64,000 nt of DNA from Streptomyces sp. ADI95-17 (GTDB lineage Bacteria; Actinomycetota; Actinomycetes; Streptomycetales; Streptomycetaceae): contig NZ_ML123045.1 in NCBI RefSeq assembly GCF_003846175.1, forward strand, positions 1,144,082 to 1,208,081, in the 5' to 3' direction. A program made the translations under genes and the position numbers. The stretch's first letter is position 1. The number at the start of each line of letters is the position of its first letter. This document shows, piece by piece, positions 19,882 to 29,536 of this stretch. Under the pieces are notes generated by a model. That model was given only the letters and a program-made list of their open reading frames with translations. It had not been told where the DNA came from and searched no databases.

Positions 19882-21299
19882 CGCTCCCTACGGAGACTGC
19901 CCACCCTGAGCTCGAGGGTCTGGGCACGTACGAATTCGGCTGGGCCGACTCCGACGCGGCAGGCGCCGCAGCCAAGCGCGGGCTCTCCGAGGATGTCGTC
20001 CGCGACATCTCGGCGAAGAAGAACGAGCCCGAGTGGATGCTGAAGCTGCGTCTCAAGGGCCTGCGGCTCTTCGACAAGAAGCCCATGCCGAACTGGGGCT
20101 CGGACCTGTCGGGCATCGACTTCGACAACATCAAGTACTTCGTGCGGTCCACGGAGAAGCAGGCGGAGTCCTGGGAGGACCTGCCCGAGGACATCAAGAA
20201 CACCTACGACAAGCTCGGCATCCCGGAGGCGGAGAAGCAGCGCCTGGTCGCCGGTGTCGCCGCGCAGTACGAGTCCGAGGTCGTCTACCACCAGATCCGT
20301 GAGGACCTGGAGGAGCAGGGCGTCATCTTCCTCGACACCGACACGGCGCTGAAGGAGCACCCGGAGCTCTTCAAGGAGTACTTCGGCACCGTCATCCCGG
20401 TCGGCGACAACAAGTTCGCCTCGCTGAACTCGGCCGTGTGGTCCGGCGGCTCGTTCATCTACGTGCCCAAGGGTGTCCACGTCGACATCCCGCTCCAGGC
20501 CTACTTCCGTATCAACACGGAGAACATGGGCCAGTTCGAGCGGACGCTGATCATCGTCGACGAGGACGCCTACGTCCACTACGTCGAGGGCTGCACCGCC
20601 CCGATCTACTCCTCCGACTCGCTGCACTCCGCGGTCGTCGAGATCATCGTGAAGAAGGGCGGCCGCTGCCGCTACACGACGATCCAGAACTGGTCGAACA
20701 ACGTCTACAACCTGGTCACCAAGCGCGCCGTGGCCTACGAGGGCGCGACCATGGAGTGGGTCGACGGCAACATCGGCTCCAAGGTCACCATGAAGTACCC
20801 GGCCGTCTACCTGATGGGCGAGCACGCCAAGGGCGAGACCCTGTCCATCGCCTTCGCGGGCGAGGGCCAGCACCAGGACGCCGGCGCCAAGATGGTCCAC
20901 ATGGCGCCGAACACCTCCTCCAACATCGTCTCCAAGTCGGTGGCGCGAGGCGGCGGCCGCACCTCCTACCGCGGTCTGATCGAGATCGGCGAGGGCGCGC
21001 CGGGCGCGAAGTCCAACGTGCTCTGCGACGCGCTGCTGGTCGACACGATCTCGCGCTCCGACACCTACCCGTACGTCGACGTCCGCGAGGACGACGTGTC
21101 GATGGGGCACGAGGCGACCGTCTCCAAGGTCTCCGAGGACCAGCTCTTCTACCTGATGAGCCGCGGCCTGACGGAGTTCGAGGCGATGGCGATGATCGTG
21201 CGCGGCTTCGTCGAGCCGATCGCGAAGGAGCTGCCGATGGAGTACGCCCTTGAGCTCAACCGGCTGATCGAGCTGCAGATGGAGGGTTCGGTCGGCTAG
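19878..21299 (+). CDS. sufB: Fe-S cluster assembly protein SufB
   Basis: Scaffold subunit of the SufBCD complex on which Fe-S clusters are built. The 473-residue protein contains [19 protein letters not shown] near residue 36 and the [19 protein letters not shown] core. The beta-helix stretch follows with [19 protein letters not shown], then the C-terminal [18 protein letters not shown]. The ATG has GGGAGGA 8 bases upstream and overlaps the sufR stop. Confidence 0.97.
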   Translation: MTLPTETAHPELEGLGTYEFGWADSDAAGAAAKRGLSEDVVRDISAKKNEPEWMLKLRLKGLRLFDKKPMPNWGSDLSGIDFDNIKYFVRSTEKQAESWEDLPEDIKNTYDKLGIPEAEKQRLVAGVAAQYESEVVYHQIREDLEEQGVIFLDTDTALKEHPELFKEYFGTVIPVGDNKFASLNSAVWSGGSFIYVPKGVHVDIPLQAYFRINTENMGQFERTLIIVDEDAYVHYVEGCTAPIYSSDSLHSAVVEIIVKKGGRCRYTTIQNWSNNVYNLVTKRAVAYEGATMEWVDGNIGSKVTMKYPAVYLMGEHAKGETLSIAFAGEGQHQDAGAKMVHMAPNTSSNIVSKSVARGGGRTSYRGLIEIGEGAPGAKSNVLCDALLVDTISRSDTYPYVDVREDDVSMGHEATVSKVSEDQLFYLMSRGLTEFEAMAMIVRGFVEPIAKELPMEYALELNRLIELQMEGSVG

Positions 21300-21340
21300 C
21301 ACAGCCTGACGACCGGATCCCCCGACCACTGACAGAGAAA

Positions 21341-22540
21341 GTGAGCACTACGACAGCCATGGCTGAGGCTCAGAACATCCCGGCGGGCTCCACCACCACC
21401 GGATCCATCGCGGTGGCCGCCGAGTCGACCGTCGCCACGCGCATGAGCGCGCCCCCGTCCTTCGACGTCGCGGACTTCCCGGTCCCGCACGGCCGCGAGG
21501 AGGAGTGGCGGTTCACGCCGCTGGAGCGGCTGCGCGGGCTGCACGACGGCACGGCCGTCGCCACCGGCGGCGGTGTGAAGGTCGCGATCGAGGCCCCCGA
21601 GGGCGTCACCGTCGAGACCGTCGGCCGGGACGACTCCCGGCTCGGCAGGGCCGGCACCCCGGTGGACCGTGTCGCCGCCCAGGCGTACTCCTCCTTCGAG
21701 CAGGCGTCCGTCGTCACGGTCGCCAAGGAGGCCGTGCTCACCGAGCCGATCCGCATCGCGGTGCACGGCGAGGGCGGCGTGGCCTACGGCCACCAGGTCG
21801 TCGAGCTCGGAGCCTTCGCCGAGGCCGTCGTCGTCATCGACCACACCGGTGACGCGGTGCTCGCCGCCAACGTGGACTACGTCCTCGGCGACGGCGCGAA
21901 GCTCACCGTCGTCTCCGTGCAGGACTGGGACGAGACCGCGGTCCACGTCGGCCAGCACAACGCGCTGGTCGGCCGGGACGCCTCGTTCAAGTCGATCGTC
22001 GTCACCTTCGGCGGCGACCTCGTCCGCCTCCACCCGCGCGTCAACTACGCGGGCACCGGCGGCGAGGCCGAGCTCCTCGGTCTGTACTTCACCGACAAGG
22101 GCCAGCACCAGGAGCACCGCCTCCTGGTCGACCACAACACCCCGCACTGCAAGTCCAACGCCGCCTACAAGGGCGCGCTCCAGGGCGAAGGCGCACACGC
22201 CGTGTGGATCGGTGACGTCCTCATCCAGGCCGCCGCCGAGGGCACCGACACCTATGAGATGAACCGCAACCTCGTCCTCACGGACGGCGCGCGGGTCGAC
22301 TCCGTGCCGAACCTGGAGATCGAGACCGGCGAGATCGTCGGCGCCGGTCACGCCTCGGCGACCGGCCGCTTCGACGACGAGCAGCTCTTCTACCTGATGT
22401 CCCGGGGCATCGACGCCGAGGAGGCCCGTCGGCTCGTCGTGCGCGGCTTCTTCGCCGAGCTCGTCCAGCAGATCGGTCTGCCGGACGTCGAGGCGCGGCT
22501 GCTGGAGAAGATCGAGGCCGAGCTGAAGGCTTCCGTCTGA
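21341..22540 (+). CDS. sufD: Fe-S cluster assembly protein SufD
   Basis: Partner of SufB in the SufBCD scaffold. The 399-residue product has an N-terminal PHGREEEWRFTPLERL helix and the beta-helix core (HHRLLVDH-like QHQEHRLLVDHNTPHCKSN). The C-terminal [19 protein letters not shown] parallels that of SufB. GTG 21341 is used; ATG 21359 in frame is an alternative. It overlaps the Rieske gene by one base (TGATG). Confidence 0.96.
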   Translation: MSTTTAMAEAQNIPAGSTTTGSIAVAAESTVATRMSAPPSFDVADFPVPHGREEEWRFTPLERLRGLHDGTAVATGGGVKVAIEAPEGVTVETVGRDDSRLGRAGTPVDRVAAQAYSSFEQASVVTVAKEAVLTEPIRIAVHGEGGVAYGHQVVELGAFAEAVVVIDHTGDAVLAANVDYVLGDGAKLTVVSVQDWDETAVHVGQHNALVGRDASFKSIVVTFGGDLVRLHPRVNYAGTGGEAELLGLYFTDKGQHQEHRLLVDHNTPHCKSNAAYKGALQGEGAHAVWIGDVLIQAAAEGTDTYEMNRNLVLTDGARVDSVPNLEIETGEIVGAGHASATGRFDDEQLFYLMSRGIDAEEARRLVVRGFFAELVQQIGLPDVEARLLEKIEAELKASV

Positions 22541-22857
22541 TGGCCTTCGTCAAAGCCTGTGCGCTGAGTGAGCTGGAGGACGACACCCCGAAGCGGGTGG
22601 AGCTCGAAGGCGTCCCGGTGTCCGTCGTCCGTACCGAGGGCGAGGTGTTCGCGATCAACGACATCTGCTCGCACGCGAACGTCTCACTGTCCGAGGGAGA
22701 GGTCGAGGACTGCTCGATCGAGTGCTGGCTGCACGGCTCCAGCTTCGACCTGCGCACCGGCAAGCCGTCCGGCCTTCCCGCGACGCGCCCCGTCCCCGTA
22801 TACCCCGTCAAGATCGAAGGGGACGATGTGCTCGTCTCCGTCACCCAGGAGTCCTGA
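22540..22857 (+). CDS. Rieske [2Fe-2S] ferredoxin subunit (non-heme iron oxygenase type)
   Basis: A 105-residue single-domain Rieske protein with the two ligand motifs CSH at about residue 43 and CWLHG at about residue 62. The following SSFDLRTGKPSGLPATRPV is the usual ferredoxin-subunit context. It is embedded between sufD and sufC, the usual actinobacterial arrangement, and probably supplies electrons for cluster assembly or acts as a cluster recipient; that role is inferred. Confidence 0.93.
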   Translation: MAFVKACALSELEDDTPKRVELEGVPVSVVRTEGEVFAINDICSHANVSLSEGEVEDCSIECWLHGSSFDLRTGKPSGLPATRPVPVYPVKIEGDDVLVSVTQES

Positions 22858-22864
22858 GTCACCC

Positions 22865-23629
22865 ATGGCAACGCTTGAAATCCGCGACCTGCACGTCTCC
22901 GTCGAGGCCGACAACGCCACGAAGGAGATCCTCAAGGGCGTCGACCTGACCGTGAAGCAGGGCGAGACCCACGCCATCATGGGCCCCAACGGGTCCGGCA
23001 AGTCCACCCTCGCGTACTCCCTCGCCGGTCACCCCAAGTACACGATCACCAGCGGTTCGGTGACCCTGGACGGCGAGGACGTCCTGGAGATGACCGTCGA
23101 CGAGCGCGCCCGCGCCGGTCTGTTCCTCGCGATGCAGTACCCGGTCGAGATCCCCGGTGTCTCGGTCTCCAACTTCCTCCGCACCTCCGCCACCGCCGTC
23201 CGCGGCGAGGCGCCCAAGCTGCGCACCTGGGTGAAGGAGGTCAAGGAGACGATGGCCGGCCTCCAGATGGACCCGGCGTTCGCCGAGCGCAACGTCAACG
23301 AGGGCTTCTCCGGCGGTGAGAAGAAGCGCCACGAGATCCTCCAGCTGGAGCTCCTCAAGCCGAAGGTCGCGATCCTCGACGAGACCGACTCCGGCCTGGA
23401 CGTCGACGCCCTGCGCATCGTCTCCGAGGGCGTCAACCGGGTCCGCGAGACCGGCGAGGTCGGCACCCTGCTGATCACGCACTACACGCGGATCCTCCGC
23501 TACATCAAGCCCGACTTCGTGCACGTCTTCGCCAACGGCCGCATTGCCGAGTCCGGCGGCGCCGAGCTCGCCGACAAGCTGGAGAACGAGGGCTACGAGG
23601 CATATGTGAAGGGTGGCGCTTCCGCGTGA
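22865..23629 (+). CDS. sufC: Fe-S cluster assembly ATPase SufC
   Basis: ABC-type ATPase that drives conformational change in SufBCD. The 254-residue protein has Walker A GPNGSGKST near residue 40. It also has the Suf-specific signature FSGGEKKRHEI, Walker B VAILDETDSGLDVDAL and the switch His in LLITHYTRIL. It begins 7 bases after the Rieske gene and its TGA is overlapped by the GTG of sufS. Confidence 0.97.
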   Translation: MATLEIRDLHVSVEADNATKEILKGVDLTVKQGETHAIMGPNGSGKSTLAYSLAGHPKYTITSGSVTLDGEDVLEMTVDERARAGLFLAMQYPVEIPGVSVSNFLRTSATAVRGEAPKLRTWVKEVKETMAGLQMDPAFAERNVNEGFSGGEKKRHEILQLELLKPKVAILDETDSGLDVDALRIVSEGVNRVRETGEVGTLLITHYTRILRYIKPDFVHVFANGRIAESGGAELADKLENEGYEAYVKGGASA

Positions 23630-24882
23630 CACAGCTGCCGGGCCTCCTCGACACCGAGGCGATCCGCAAGGACTTCCCCCTGCTGGATCGTACGGTCCAC
23701 GACGGGAAGAAGATCGTTTACCTGGACAGCGCCGCGACCTCGCAGAAGCCGCGCCAGGTGCTCGACGCCCTCAACGAGTACTACGAGCGGCACAACGCCA
23801 ATGTGCACCGCGGTGTGTACACGATCGCGGAGGAGGCCACGGCGCTGTACGAAGGCGCCCGTGACAAGGTCGCCGCGTTCATCAACGCGCCCAGCCGCAA
23901 CGAGGTGATCTTCACCAAGAACGCCTCCGAGTCGCTCAACCTCGTGGCCAACATGCTCGGCTGGGCCGATGAGCCCTACCGGGTGGACCACGACACCGAG
24001 ATCGTCACCACGGAGATGGAGCACCACTCCAACATCGTGCCGTGGCAGCTGCTCTCGCAGCGCACGGGTGCGAAGCTGAAGTGGTTCGGCATCACCGACG
24101 ACGGCCGCCTCGACCTGTCCAACATCGACGAGATCATCACGGAGAAGACGAAGATCGTCTCCTTCACCCTGGTCTCCAACATCATGGGCACGATCAACCC
24201 GGTCGAGAAGATCATCCGCCGGGCCCAGCAGGTCGGCGCGCTGGTCTGCATCGACGCCTCGCAGGCCGCCCCGCACATGGTGCTGGACGTGCAGGCGCTG
24301 CAGGCCGACTTCGTGGCCTTCACCGGTCACAAGATGGTCGGCCCGACCGGCATCGGCGTGCTCTGGGGACGGCAGGAGCTCCTGGAAGACCTGCCGCCGT
24401 TCCTCGGCGGCGGCGAGATGATCGAGACCGTGTCGATGCACTCGTCGACGTACGCCCCCGCGCCGCACAAGTTCGAGGCCGGTACGCCCCCGATCGCCCA
24501 GGCCGTCGGCCTCGGCGCGGCCGTGGACTACCTCTCGGCGATCGGCATGGAGAAGATCTACCGCCACGAGCACGCGATCACCGAGTACGCGGTGAAGCGG
24601 CTCCTGGAGGTCCCGGACCTCCGGATCATCGGTCCGGCCACGGCCGAGGACCGCGGCGCCACGATCTCCTTCACGCTCGGTGACATCCACCCGCACGACG
24701 TGGGCCAGGTGCTCGACGAGCAGGGCATCGCGGTCCGGGTCGGACACCACTGCGCACGGCCGGTCTGCCTGCGGTACGGAATTCCTGCGACCACGCGAGC
24801 GTCGTTCTATCTGTACTCCACGCCCGCCGAGGTCGACGCCCTGGTGGACGGCCTGGAGCACGTACGGAACTTTTTCGGATAA
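23626..24882 (+). CDS. sufS: Cysteine desulfurase SufS
   Basis: PLP enzyme releasing sulfur from L-cysteine for cluster assembly. The 418-residue sequence has YLDSAATSQKP near residue 32, TKNASESLNLVA, MEHHSNIVPW, the PLP Lys in FTGHKMVGPTG near residue 230, and the persulfide Cys in VRVGHHCARPV near residue 367. It belongs to the group II (SufS) type that works with SufU, which is the next gene. The GTG start overlaps the sufC stop. Confidence 0.97.
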   Translation: MTQLPGLLDTEAIRKDFPLLDRTVHDGKKIVYLDSAATSQKPRQVLDALNEYYERHNANVHRGVYTIAEEATALYEGARDKVAAFINAPSRNEVIFTKNASESLNLVANMLGWADEPYRVDHDTEIVTTEMEHHSNIVPWQLLSQRTGAKLKWFGITDDGRLDLSNIDEIITEKTKIVSFTLVSNIMGTINPVEKIIRRAQQVGALVCIDASQAAPHMVLDVQALQADFVAFTGHKMVGPTGIGVLWGRQELLEDLPPFLGGGEMIETVSMHSSTYAPAPHKFEAGTPPIAQAVGLGAAVDYLSAIGMEKIYRHEHAITEYAVKRLLEVPDLRIIGPATAEDRGATISFTLGDIHPHDVGQVLDEQGIAVRVGHHCARPVCLRYGIPATTRASFYLYSTPAEVDALVDGLEHVRNFFG

Positions 24883-24907
24883 TGGGCGAGCGGCTGAGGG
24901 TTGACTG

Positions 24908-25363
24908 GTGAAGCTTGATTCCATGTACCAGGAAGTGATCCTGGACCACTACAAGCACCCCCACGGGCGTGGCCTGCGGGACGGCGACGCAGAGGTGCAT
25001 CACGTCAATCCGACGTGCGGCGACGAGATCACTCTCCGGGTGAAGTACGACGGCGAGACCATCGCCGATGTGTCGTACGAGGGTCAGGGCTGCTCCATCA
25101 GCCAGGCCAGTGCCTCCGTGCTGAACGACCTCCTGGTCGGCAAGGAACTGGGCCAGGCGCAGAAGATCCAGGAGACCTTCCTGGAGCTGATGCAGTCGAA
25201 GGGCCAGCTGGAGCCGGACGACGCGATGGAGGAGGTGCTGGAGGACGCGGTCGCGTTCGCCGGCGTCTCGAAGTACCCGGCCCGGGTCAAGTGCGCGCTG
25301 CTGAGCTGGATGGCGTGGAAGGACGCGACGGCGAAGGCGCTGTCCGAAGGGAAGACGGCATGA
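24908..25363 (+). CDS. sufU: SufU-type sulfur acceptor/transfer protein
   Basis: Zinc-containing partner that accepts persulfide sulfur from SufS. The 151-residue protein has the three conserved Cys motifs NPTCGD (about residue 38), GQGCSIS (about 63) and VKCALLSW (about 126), plus the Asp of the zinc site in TCGDE. The GTG start 25 bases after sufS has a GAGGG site. It overlaps the DUF59 gene by ATGA. It replaces the SufE of proteobacteria. Confidence 0.96.
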   Translation: MKLDSMYQEVILDHYKHPHGRGLRDGDAEVHHVNPTCGDEITLRVKYDGETIADVSYEGQGCSISQASASVLNDLLVGKELGQAQKIQETFLELMQSKGQLEPDDAMEEVLEDAVAFAGVSKYPARVKCALLSWMAWKDATAKALSEGKTA

Positions 25364-25698
25364 GCGACAACGAGACTCTTACCACCAAGCCGGCCTCCGA
25401 GGAGGAGGTCCGCGAGGCGCTTTACGACGTGGTCGACCCCGAGCTGGGCATCGACGTCGTGAACCTGGGCCTGATCTACGGCATCCACATCGACGACGCC
25501 AACATCGCCACCCTCGACATGACGCTGACGTCCGCGGCCTGCCCGCTGACCGACGTCATCGAGGACCAGGCGAAGTCCGCGACCGACGGCATCGTCAACG
25601 AGCTGCGGATCAACTGGGTCTGGATGCCGCCGTGGGGCCCGGACAAGATCACGGACGACGGGCGCGAGCAGCTTCGCGCCCTGGGCTTCAACGTCTGA
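25360..25698 (+). CDS. sufT: DUF59/MIP18-family metal-sulfur cluster assembly factor (SufT-like)
   Basis: A 112-residue single MIP18 domain protein with VDPELGIDVVNLGLIYGI near residue 25 and the conserved Cys in LTSAACPLTD near residue 62. Such proteins help cluster insertion or maturation of Fe-S targets. As the last gene of the suf operon, overlapping sufU and followed by a perfect hairpin, its involvement is well supported by context. Confidence 0.9.
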   Translation: MSDNETLTTKPASEEEVREALYDVVDPELGIDVVNLGLIYGIHIDDANIATLDMTLTSAACPLTDVIEDQAKSATDGIVNELRINWVWMPPWGPDKITDDGREQLRALGFNV

Positions 25699-25735
25699 GA
25701 CGTCTGGGGCGTCTGTGACGTCTGAGCCCACTGCT

Positions 25736-25780
25736 GACGACGAACGGCCCCCGGCTTCGTGCCGGGGGCCGTTCGTCGTC
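25736..25780 (+). terminator. Terminator of the suf operon
   Basis: Arms 25736-25755 and 25761-25780 are perfect 20-base reverse complements with a TTCGT loop. Just upstream, four CGTCTG-type hexamers (about 25692-25724) form a short degenerate tandem repeat. Confidence 0.85.
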
Positions 25781-25871
25781 ATTGCTTCGTCTGCCGTACT
25801 CATGATGTGTGTCCCTCGTTGGCACGGGTATCGGAACGTACCCGCGACATCACGCCGACGAGAGGCATGCC

Positions 25872-27266
25872 GTGCTGCATCAGTTTCCGCTCCCCGACCG
25901 CAGGCTGGCCGCCACCGCGAGCGGAGTTCTCCTGCTGGCCGCGCTCGGACTCAACACACCCGCGCACGCCGCGAGTTACGGAACGCCGACGATCGCCTTC
26001 TCGGCCTCGTACCTCTCCGGTGCGGTCGGCGCGAGTGGTGACCCGGTGGTGACCGTCACCGTCGCGCAGAGCGGGGCCGACGCGAGCGCGCTCGGCGTGG
26101 CGGCGTCCGCCAGCTCCAAGTCGTCCGTCGCCGGGACCGGGGACGTGACCGTCACCGGCACCGGCGCCACCCGGCAGCTCTCCGTCGCCGCGCACGGACG
26201 CGGCTACACCGACCTCACGATCAAGGTCACCGGGCTCGACGGCAAGACCGCCACCAAGAAGCTGCACTACGCCGCCTCCGCCGCCGTGCGGAACGCCGCC
26301 GACACCCGCTACCTCACCGGATCCTCGGACGCCTCGGCCGCCGTCGATGTCGGTGGCGGCTATGCGGTCGTGGCCGACGACGAGTCCAACACGCTGCGGT
26401 TGTACGACCGTTCCGCGTCCGGCGGGCCCGTGAGGAGCTGGGACGTCGGCTCCGGGCTCGGGGCGGACAAGGAGGTCGACATCGAGGGCGCGGCCCGGGT
26501 CGGCAACACCATCTACTGGACCGGTTCGCTCGGCAACAACAAGGACGGCGAGTACAAGTCCGACCGCAACACCGTCTTCACCACGAAGGTGACCGGCTCG
26601 GGCGCCGCCACCCAGCTGACGGTGGGCGGCAAGTACGGGAAGCTCCGTGACGATCTCGTCGCGTGGGACGAGGCGAACGGCGACCGGCTGGGCTTCGCCG
26701 CGGGTACGGACGACGGTGAAGTGCCCAAGCAGATCGACGGGTTCAACATCGAGGGCCTGGAGTTCGCGCCCGGCTCGACGACCACCGCGTACCTCGGCTT
26801 CCGGGCCCCGCTCGTCCCGCCGAAGGCCGGCGGCAAGGCCCTGATCGTGCCCGTCACCAACTTCGACCGGGTGGCCGGCAGCGGGGCGAAGGCGGTCATG
26901 GGCGAGCCGATCGAGCTGGACCTCGGCGGGCTCAGCATCCGGGACATCCGCAAGAACGCCGCCGACCAGTACCTGATCGTGGCCGGTTCCTGGGCGGCCG
27001 ACGACAACTCCGACCCGTACGCCCTCTACACCTGGGACGGGGTCGCCTCGCACGCGCCGGTCAAGCGGGCCGATCTGCCGACCGCCGACCCGGGCGGCTG
27101 GGAAGCCGTCGTGGACGTTCCGGACCTGACGGTGCCGGGCGCCCGGGCCCAGCTGATCACGGATTCCGGATCGGCCGATCTGTACGGGGACGGTACGGAG
27201 GCGAAGGACCTCGACAACGCCGAGTGGAAGAAGTCCCGGGCCGTGTGGTTCACCGTCGGGAGCTGA
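25872..27266 (+). CDS. Secreted protein with DUF3616-like domain
   Basis: A 464-residue exported protein with a signal peptide: basic start (PDRRLAATASG), a hydrophobic LLLAALGL core and a cut after PAHA, about residue 34. An Ig-like domain follows (residues about 40-135, with VVTVTVAQSG and YTDLTIKVTGLDG). The rest looks like a beta-propeller of DUF3616 type, with NIEGLEFAPGSTTTAYLGFRAP and SIRDIRKN. GTG 25872 has a GAGAGG site 6 bases upstream. The propeller family is a tentative call. It probably acts at the cell surface or outside; substrate unknown. Confidence 0.75.
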   Translation: MLHQFPLPDRRLAATASGVLLLAALGLNTPAHAASYGTPTIAFSASYLSGAVGASGDPVVTVTVAQSGADASALGVAASASSKSSVAGTGDVTVTGTGATRQLSVAAHGRGYTDLTIKVTGLDGKTATKKLHYAASAAVRNAADTRYLTGSSDASAAVDVGGGYAVVADDESNTLRLYDRSASGGPVRSWDVGSGLGADKEVDIEGAARVGNTIYWTGSLGNNKDGEYKSDRNTVFTTKVTGSGAATQLTVGGKYGKLRDDLVAWDEANGDRLGFAAGTDDGEVPKQIDGFNIEGLEFAPGSTTTAYLGFRAPLVPPKAGGKALIVPVTNFDRVAGSGAKAVMGEPIELDLGGLSIRDIRKNAADQYLIVAGSWAADDNSDPYALYTWDGVASHAPVKRADLPTADPGGWEAVVDVPDLTVPGARAQLITDSGSADLYGDGTEAKDLDNAEWKKSRAVWFTVGS

Positions 27267-27312
27267 CCGGCCCGGACGACGCTCTCGCGACCCGGCAGGC
27301 CGGGCGACGCGA

Positions 27313-27350
27313 ACGGCCGTGTCCGCCGGGAGGCCGGCGGACACGGCCGT
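27313..27350. terminator. Bidirectional terminator between convergent genes
   Basis: Arms 27313-27329 and 27334-27350 are perfect 17-base reverse complements with a GAGG loop, between the secreted protein gene and the convergent membrane protein gene. Confidence 0.75.
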
Positions 27351-27410
27351 CGAGGTCGTCGGGCGCGTCCGTCCCGGCCTTCTTCGGCCGGAGTCGGCCG
27401 GCAGGCGCTG

Positions 27411-28520
27411 TCAGGAGCCGTACTGCGGTCCGTACTGCGGGGGTACGGCCGCCGCCTCGGCGAGGGCCGGGCCCAGGTTCTCCGTGCGCATGCGGCGGTC
27501 CACATAGAGCAGCCCGGTCACCAGCTGCGGGAACGTCGCCGAGATGAACTGGCCGATCAGCTGCCCGAGCGCCATGATCACCAGGTAGCCGCTCATGGCG
27601 AAGATGATCGCGGCGGGGTTGGGATCCTCGTCCAGGGTCGCTCCGCCGATGACGCCGGAGAACATGCCGAGGAACGAGAACGGGACCTGGATCATGTAGC
27701 TCGCCGCCCCGGCCAGGGCGAAGGCCAGCAGGGAGATCCCGAGGATCCGCCACCAGTCGCCGCGCACCAGCTGCGAGGAGCGGCGCAGGGCGGCCACCGG
27801 GGACTGGCCCTCGAACACCACGGCCGAGGGGGCCAGACTGAACTTCACCCAGAGCCAGATCGCGAGCGGGGCGGTGGCCAGGGCACCCAGGAAACCGAGC
27901 ACGGTCCACAGCACGATCCCGTCGCCCTGCGACAGGGTGATGGCGCCGATGATCAATGCGAAGAAGCCGACCACCATGAGCACCATCGGGATCACCGCGA
28001 TCAGGCAGGTCAGGACCACCGTTCCGAACACCGCCGGCACGCGGGACCAGGCCCGGCGCCAGATGAGGGAGAAGGTGGTCGGCCTGCCCAGCACCGCTTC
28101 CTGCAGGACCGTGGGAACGGTCGCGTACATCATGGCCGTGGCGACCGCGAAGGTGATCATGGCGACCAGCCAGACGACTCCGAAGGCGATCGCCATGGGC
28201 ACCACGTCGGAGGGGACCGGGTCCTCATCGGCGCTGAGCGAGACGACCCGGTGCAGATGGCCGCTGACCGCGGAGTACCCGATCAGGGCCGTGACGGCCA
28301 TGATCACCACCGCCCCGCCGTACACGGCGGCGCCGATGCCGAACAGCTGCTTCCAATAGCGCCCCAGCGTGCTGAAGGCGCCGCCGAATATGTCCCCGAG
28401 CTTCAGGGGCGCCAGCGGTATCACCCCGGGCTTCGGCGGCGGCATCCAGCCGCCCCATCCCGGCGGACCCGGGGGCCCTCCGTACGGTGCTCCGCCGCCC
28501 CACCCTGCGTCCTGCGCCAC
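27411..28520 (-). CDS. Membrane protein, glycerophosphodiester phosphodiesterase membrane-domain type
   Basis: A 369-residue protein with a Gly/Pro/Trp-rich cytoplasmic N-terminus (about residues 1-40, GWGGGAPYGGPPGPPGW). About six transmembrane helices follow. LAPLKLGDIFGGAFSTLGRYWK and TTFSLIWRRAWSRVPAVFG resemble the membrane region (GPDPase_memb) found beside or fused to glycerophosphodiester phosphodiesterases. No catalytic domain is present. GTG 28520 was chosen for GGAG 5 bases upstream. The function of free-standing members is unknown. Confidence 0.7.
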   Translation of the reverse strand: MAQDAGWGGGAPYGGPPGPPGWGGWMPPPKPGVIPLAPLKLGDIFGGAFSTLGRYWKQLFGIGAAVYGGAVVIMAVTALIGYSAVSGHLHRVVSLSADEDPVPSDVVPMAIAFGVVWLVAMITFAVATAMMYATVPTVLQEAVLGRPTTFSLIWRRAWSRVPAVFGTVVLTCLIAVIPMVLMVVGFFALIIGAITLSQGDGIVLWTVLGFLGALATAPLAIWLWVKFSLAPSAVVFEGQSPVAALRRSSQLVRGDWWRILGISLLAFALAGAASYMIQVPFSFLGMFSGVIGGATLDEDPNPAAIIFAMSGYLVIMALGQLIGQFISATFPQLVTGLLYVDRRMRTENLGPALAEAAAVPPQYGPQYGS

Positions 28521-28631
28521 TGCTGCTCCGTCATGTGTCGTGTCCGGTGTGCTGGTCGGGACACCGTAGCGCCCCGGTCCGCGGGCGCCGCCCGTACCGT
28601 CGCACGGGCGGCGATGCGTACACTCGTACAC

Positions 28632-28952
28632 ATGGGATACGGACTGCTGGCTGCGGCGATCGCGGCGGAGGTGGCCGGCACGACGGCCATGAAGTACAGC
28701 GAGGGCTTCACCCGGCTCTGGCCCTCGCTGATCACCGTCGCGGGATACCTCGTCGCCTTCGGTCTGCTCGCCCAGACGCTGAAGACGCTGTCGGTGGGCA
28801 CCGCCTACGCGATCTGGGCCGGGATCGGCACCGCCGCGGTCGCCGCCATCGGCATCCTCTTCATGGGCGAGTCCGGCAGCCCGGTCAAGCTGGCGGGCAT
28901 AGCGCTGGTCATCGCCGGAGTGGTGGTGCTGAATCTGGGCGGAGCCCACTGA
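28632..28952 (+). CDS. Small multidrug resistance (SMR/EmrE-type) efflux protein
   Basis: A 106-residue protein with four transmembrane helices, the proton/drug-binding Glu in AAEVAGTTAMKYSEGFTRLWPS (about residue 13) and the YAIWAGIGT motif near residue 59. It exports cationic compounds as a dimer by proton antiport. An in-frame ATG at 28614 would add six residues; ATG 28632 matches the family start. The stop overlaps the TetR start (TGATG), so the regulator is cotranscribed. Confidence 0.92.
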   Translation: MGYGLLAAAIAAEVAGTTAMKYSEGFTRLWPSLITVAGYLVAFGLLAQTLKTLSVGTAYAIWAGIGTAAVAAIGILFMGESGSPVKLAGIALVIAGVVVLNLGGAH

Positions 28953-29488
28953 TGGCGCGCCGCTACGACCCCGAGCGGCGCGACCGCATCATCGACGCAG
29001 CGATCAGGGTGGTCGGCTCCAAGGGCATCGCGGGGCTGAGCCACCGCTCCGTCGCGGCCGAGGCGGATGTGCCGCTCGGCTCGACGACCTATCACTTCGC
29101 CTCGCTGGACGAGCTGTTGATCGCGGCGCTGCGCCGGTCCAACGAGAACTTCGCCGAAGTCATGCGGGAGAGCGGGGCGTTGGCCGACCCGGCGGCCGAC
29201 CTCGCCGGGGAGCTGGCCCGGCTGCTGGGGGAGTACTTCGCCGGCGGCCGCGGACGGGCCGAGCTGGAGTACGAGCTGTATCTCGCCGCGCTCCGCAGGC
29301 CCGCGCTGCGGCCCGTCGCCGCCGAGTGGACCGACAGCACCGCCGAACTGCTGTCCCGGCGCACCGATCCGGCCACCGCGCGGGCGCTGATCGCGCTGAT
29401 GGACGGGATCTGTCTGCAGGTGCTGCTCACCGGCGGCGAGTACGACGAGGCGTACGCGCGGGAGATGCTGCGGCGGATCGCCGGGTGA
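28952..29488 (+). CDS. TetR-family transcriptional regulator
   Basis: A 178-residue repressor with an N-terminal HTH (IIDAAIRVVGSKGIAGLSHRSVAAEADVPLG, about residues 12-42, then TTYHFASLDELL). A helical ligand-binding domain follows. It overlaps the SMR pump gene by one base. The natural hypothesis is ligand-dependent repression of the pump operon, since the two are translationally coupled. Confidence 0.92.
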   Translation: MARRYDPERRDRIIDAAIRVVGSKGIAGLSHRSVAAEADVPLGSTTYHFASLDELLIAALRRSNENFAEVMRESGALADPAADLAGELARLLGEYFAGGRGRAELEYELYLAALRRPALRPVAAEWTDSTAELLSRRTDPATARALIALMDGICLQVLLTGGEYDEAYAREMLRRIAG

Positions 29489-29525
29489 CGGCCCCGTCCG
29501 CGGGTATCGGGTGACGGCCCCGTCC
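29483..29525. repeat. 17-bp direct repeat covering the tetR stop
   Basis: The 17 bases at 29483-29499 (including the TGA stop) recur exactly at 29509-29525, a step of 26 bases. It looks like a small tandem duplication of the gene end in the 48-base gap before the convergent HxlR-peroxiredoxin gene. Confidence 0.7.
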
Positions 29526-29536
29526 TCGCGTGCCCC

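Noticed and set aside
28614..28632. Upstream ATG for the SMR transporter
   Set aside because: It would add six residues before the usual family start without any better ribosome site.
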